This document shows, in pieces, positions 5,163-5,510 of a stretch of 5,510 bases of DNA. How positions within the stretch are numbered: position 1 is the stretch's first letter; each line of letters opens with the position of its first letter. The notes beneath the pieces were generated by a model, which saw only the letters and a program-made list of their open reading frames with translations, made no database searches and was not told the origin of the DNA. This stretch comes from Bacteroidota bacterium (GTDB taxonomy: Bacteria; Bacteroidota; Ignavibacteria; Ignavibacteriales; Ignavibacteriaceae). Where the stretch lies: the NCBI GenBank assembly GCA_021793635.1, contig JAJYSI010000259.1, positions 1-5,510 of the forward strand, in the 5' to 3' direction. The position numbers and the translations under genes are program-made.

Positions 5163-5510
5163 ATGAAAACCAAAGTTTCGGCACTTATCGTAATAATCTT
5201 CTTGGCTCTTTCAATGTATAATTTCCCGATGAGTGATTCCGCTGCCTCAATCGTTAATGGAAAACAGGCAGAATTATCGGCAGAAAAACTCCAGTTTAAA
5301 ATTTTACTTAATGACTCTCAAAAAAATGAAATAAAAACTATCCTATCTTCGTTCATTACTAAAAATAATTTTTCCGAAGAGAACTCTGAGAAAACCTTAG
5401 CTCAAATTGAAACTGTTTTAACTCCAAAGCAGAAGGCTAAATTTGACATTATAAAAACGGAATGGTGGGATAATTTTATAAAAGGTGTGAATGGTAAAAA
5501 TACTAAATGA
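5163..5510 (+). CDS. Small secreted helical protein with LTxxQ-like motifs (Spy/CpxP/ZraP-like)
   Basis: A 115-residue protein whose TGA is the last codon of the window. Residues 1 to about 28 look like a signal peptide: Lys2 and Lys4, a hydrophobic core at 5-18, and small residues at 24-29. The mature part is charged and helical and holds two spaced motifs, LNDSQ (49-53) and LTPKQ (86-90), 37 residues apart. This is the pattern of LTxxQ periplasmic proteins such as Spy, CpxP and ZraP/CnrX relatives, which act as chaperones, stress sensors or metal-binding regulators. The second motif leads into KAKFDIIKTEWWDNF. The first motif deviates (LN for LT), so the family call is an inference. AGG lies 6 bases before the ATG at 5163, and a further AAAGG abuts it. 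The cation transporter just upstream fits a metal or envelope stress theme, but a separate promoter is predicted. Confidence 0.75.
   Translation: MKTKVSALIVIIFLALSMYNFPMSDSAASIVNGKQAELSAEKLQFKILLNDSQKNEIKTILSSFITKNNFSEENSEKTLAQIETVLTPKQKAKFDIIKTEWWDNFIKGVNGKNTK

Overview
This window is a stretch of a low-GC bacterial chromosome. It uses the standard bacterial code, and genes here end in both TAA and TGA. The NuoN sequence, the AT-rich promoter-like sites with TAnnTTT-type -10 elements, the weak Shine-Dalgarno use for some genes and the mix of exported proteins suggest the Bacteroidota/Ignavibacteriota (FCB) side of the tree. That placement is an inference from style, not from a phylogenetic marker comparison.

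Layout. (1) Positions 1-950, + strand: the 3' two thirds of nuoN, normally the last gene of the respiratory complex I operon, closed by a strong hairpin terminator at 974-1002. (2) Positions 1008-3027, - strand: a MazE/MazF-type toxin-antitoxin pair in which the toxin reading frame is cut by a single in-frame TGA; then a cysteine-rich C_GCAxxG_C_C family protein; then a single membrane-anchored sugar-phosphate transferase with no other polysaccharide genes in view. (3) Positions 3307-4261, - strand: two exported proteins, one a periplasmic hypothetical protein and one an extremely lysine-rich low-complexity protein, each with its own likely terminator. (4) Positions 4447-5510, + strand: a short membrane protein of the cation diffusion facilitator type with a Cys-rich C-terminus, followed by a small secreted helical protein with two LTxxQ-like motifs (Spy/CpxP/ZraP-like). 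The second has its own likely promoter, which overlaps a dyad that could be an operator.

How the genes fit together. Most look like independent single-gene units on a housekeeping-to-accessory boundary rather than one pathway. Two local pairs make sense: the toxin and antitoxin, whose frames overlap by 16 bases, and the cation transporter with the LTxxQ-like periplasmic protein, which together could form a small metal or envelope-stress response. No rRNA, tRNA, CRISPR array, insertion sequence or phage gene was seen. I did not find a convincing new multi-gene system. The items most worth a second look are the freshly broken mazF, the lysine-rich exported protein and the operator-like dyads overlapping three predicted promoters.
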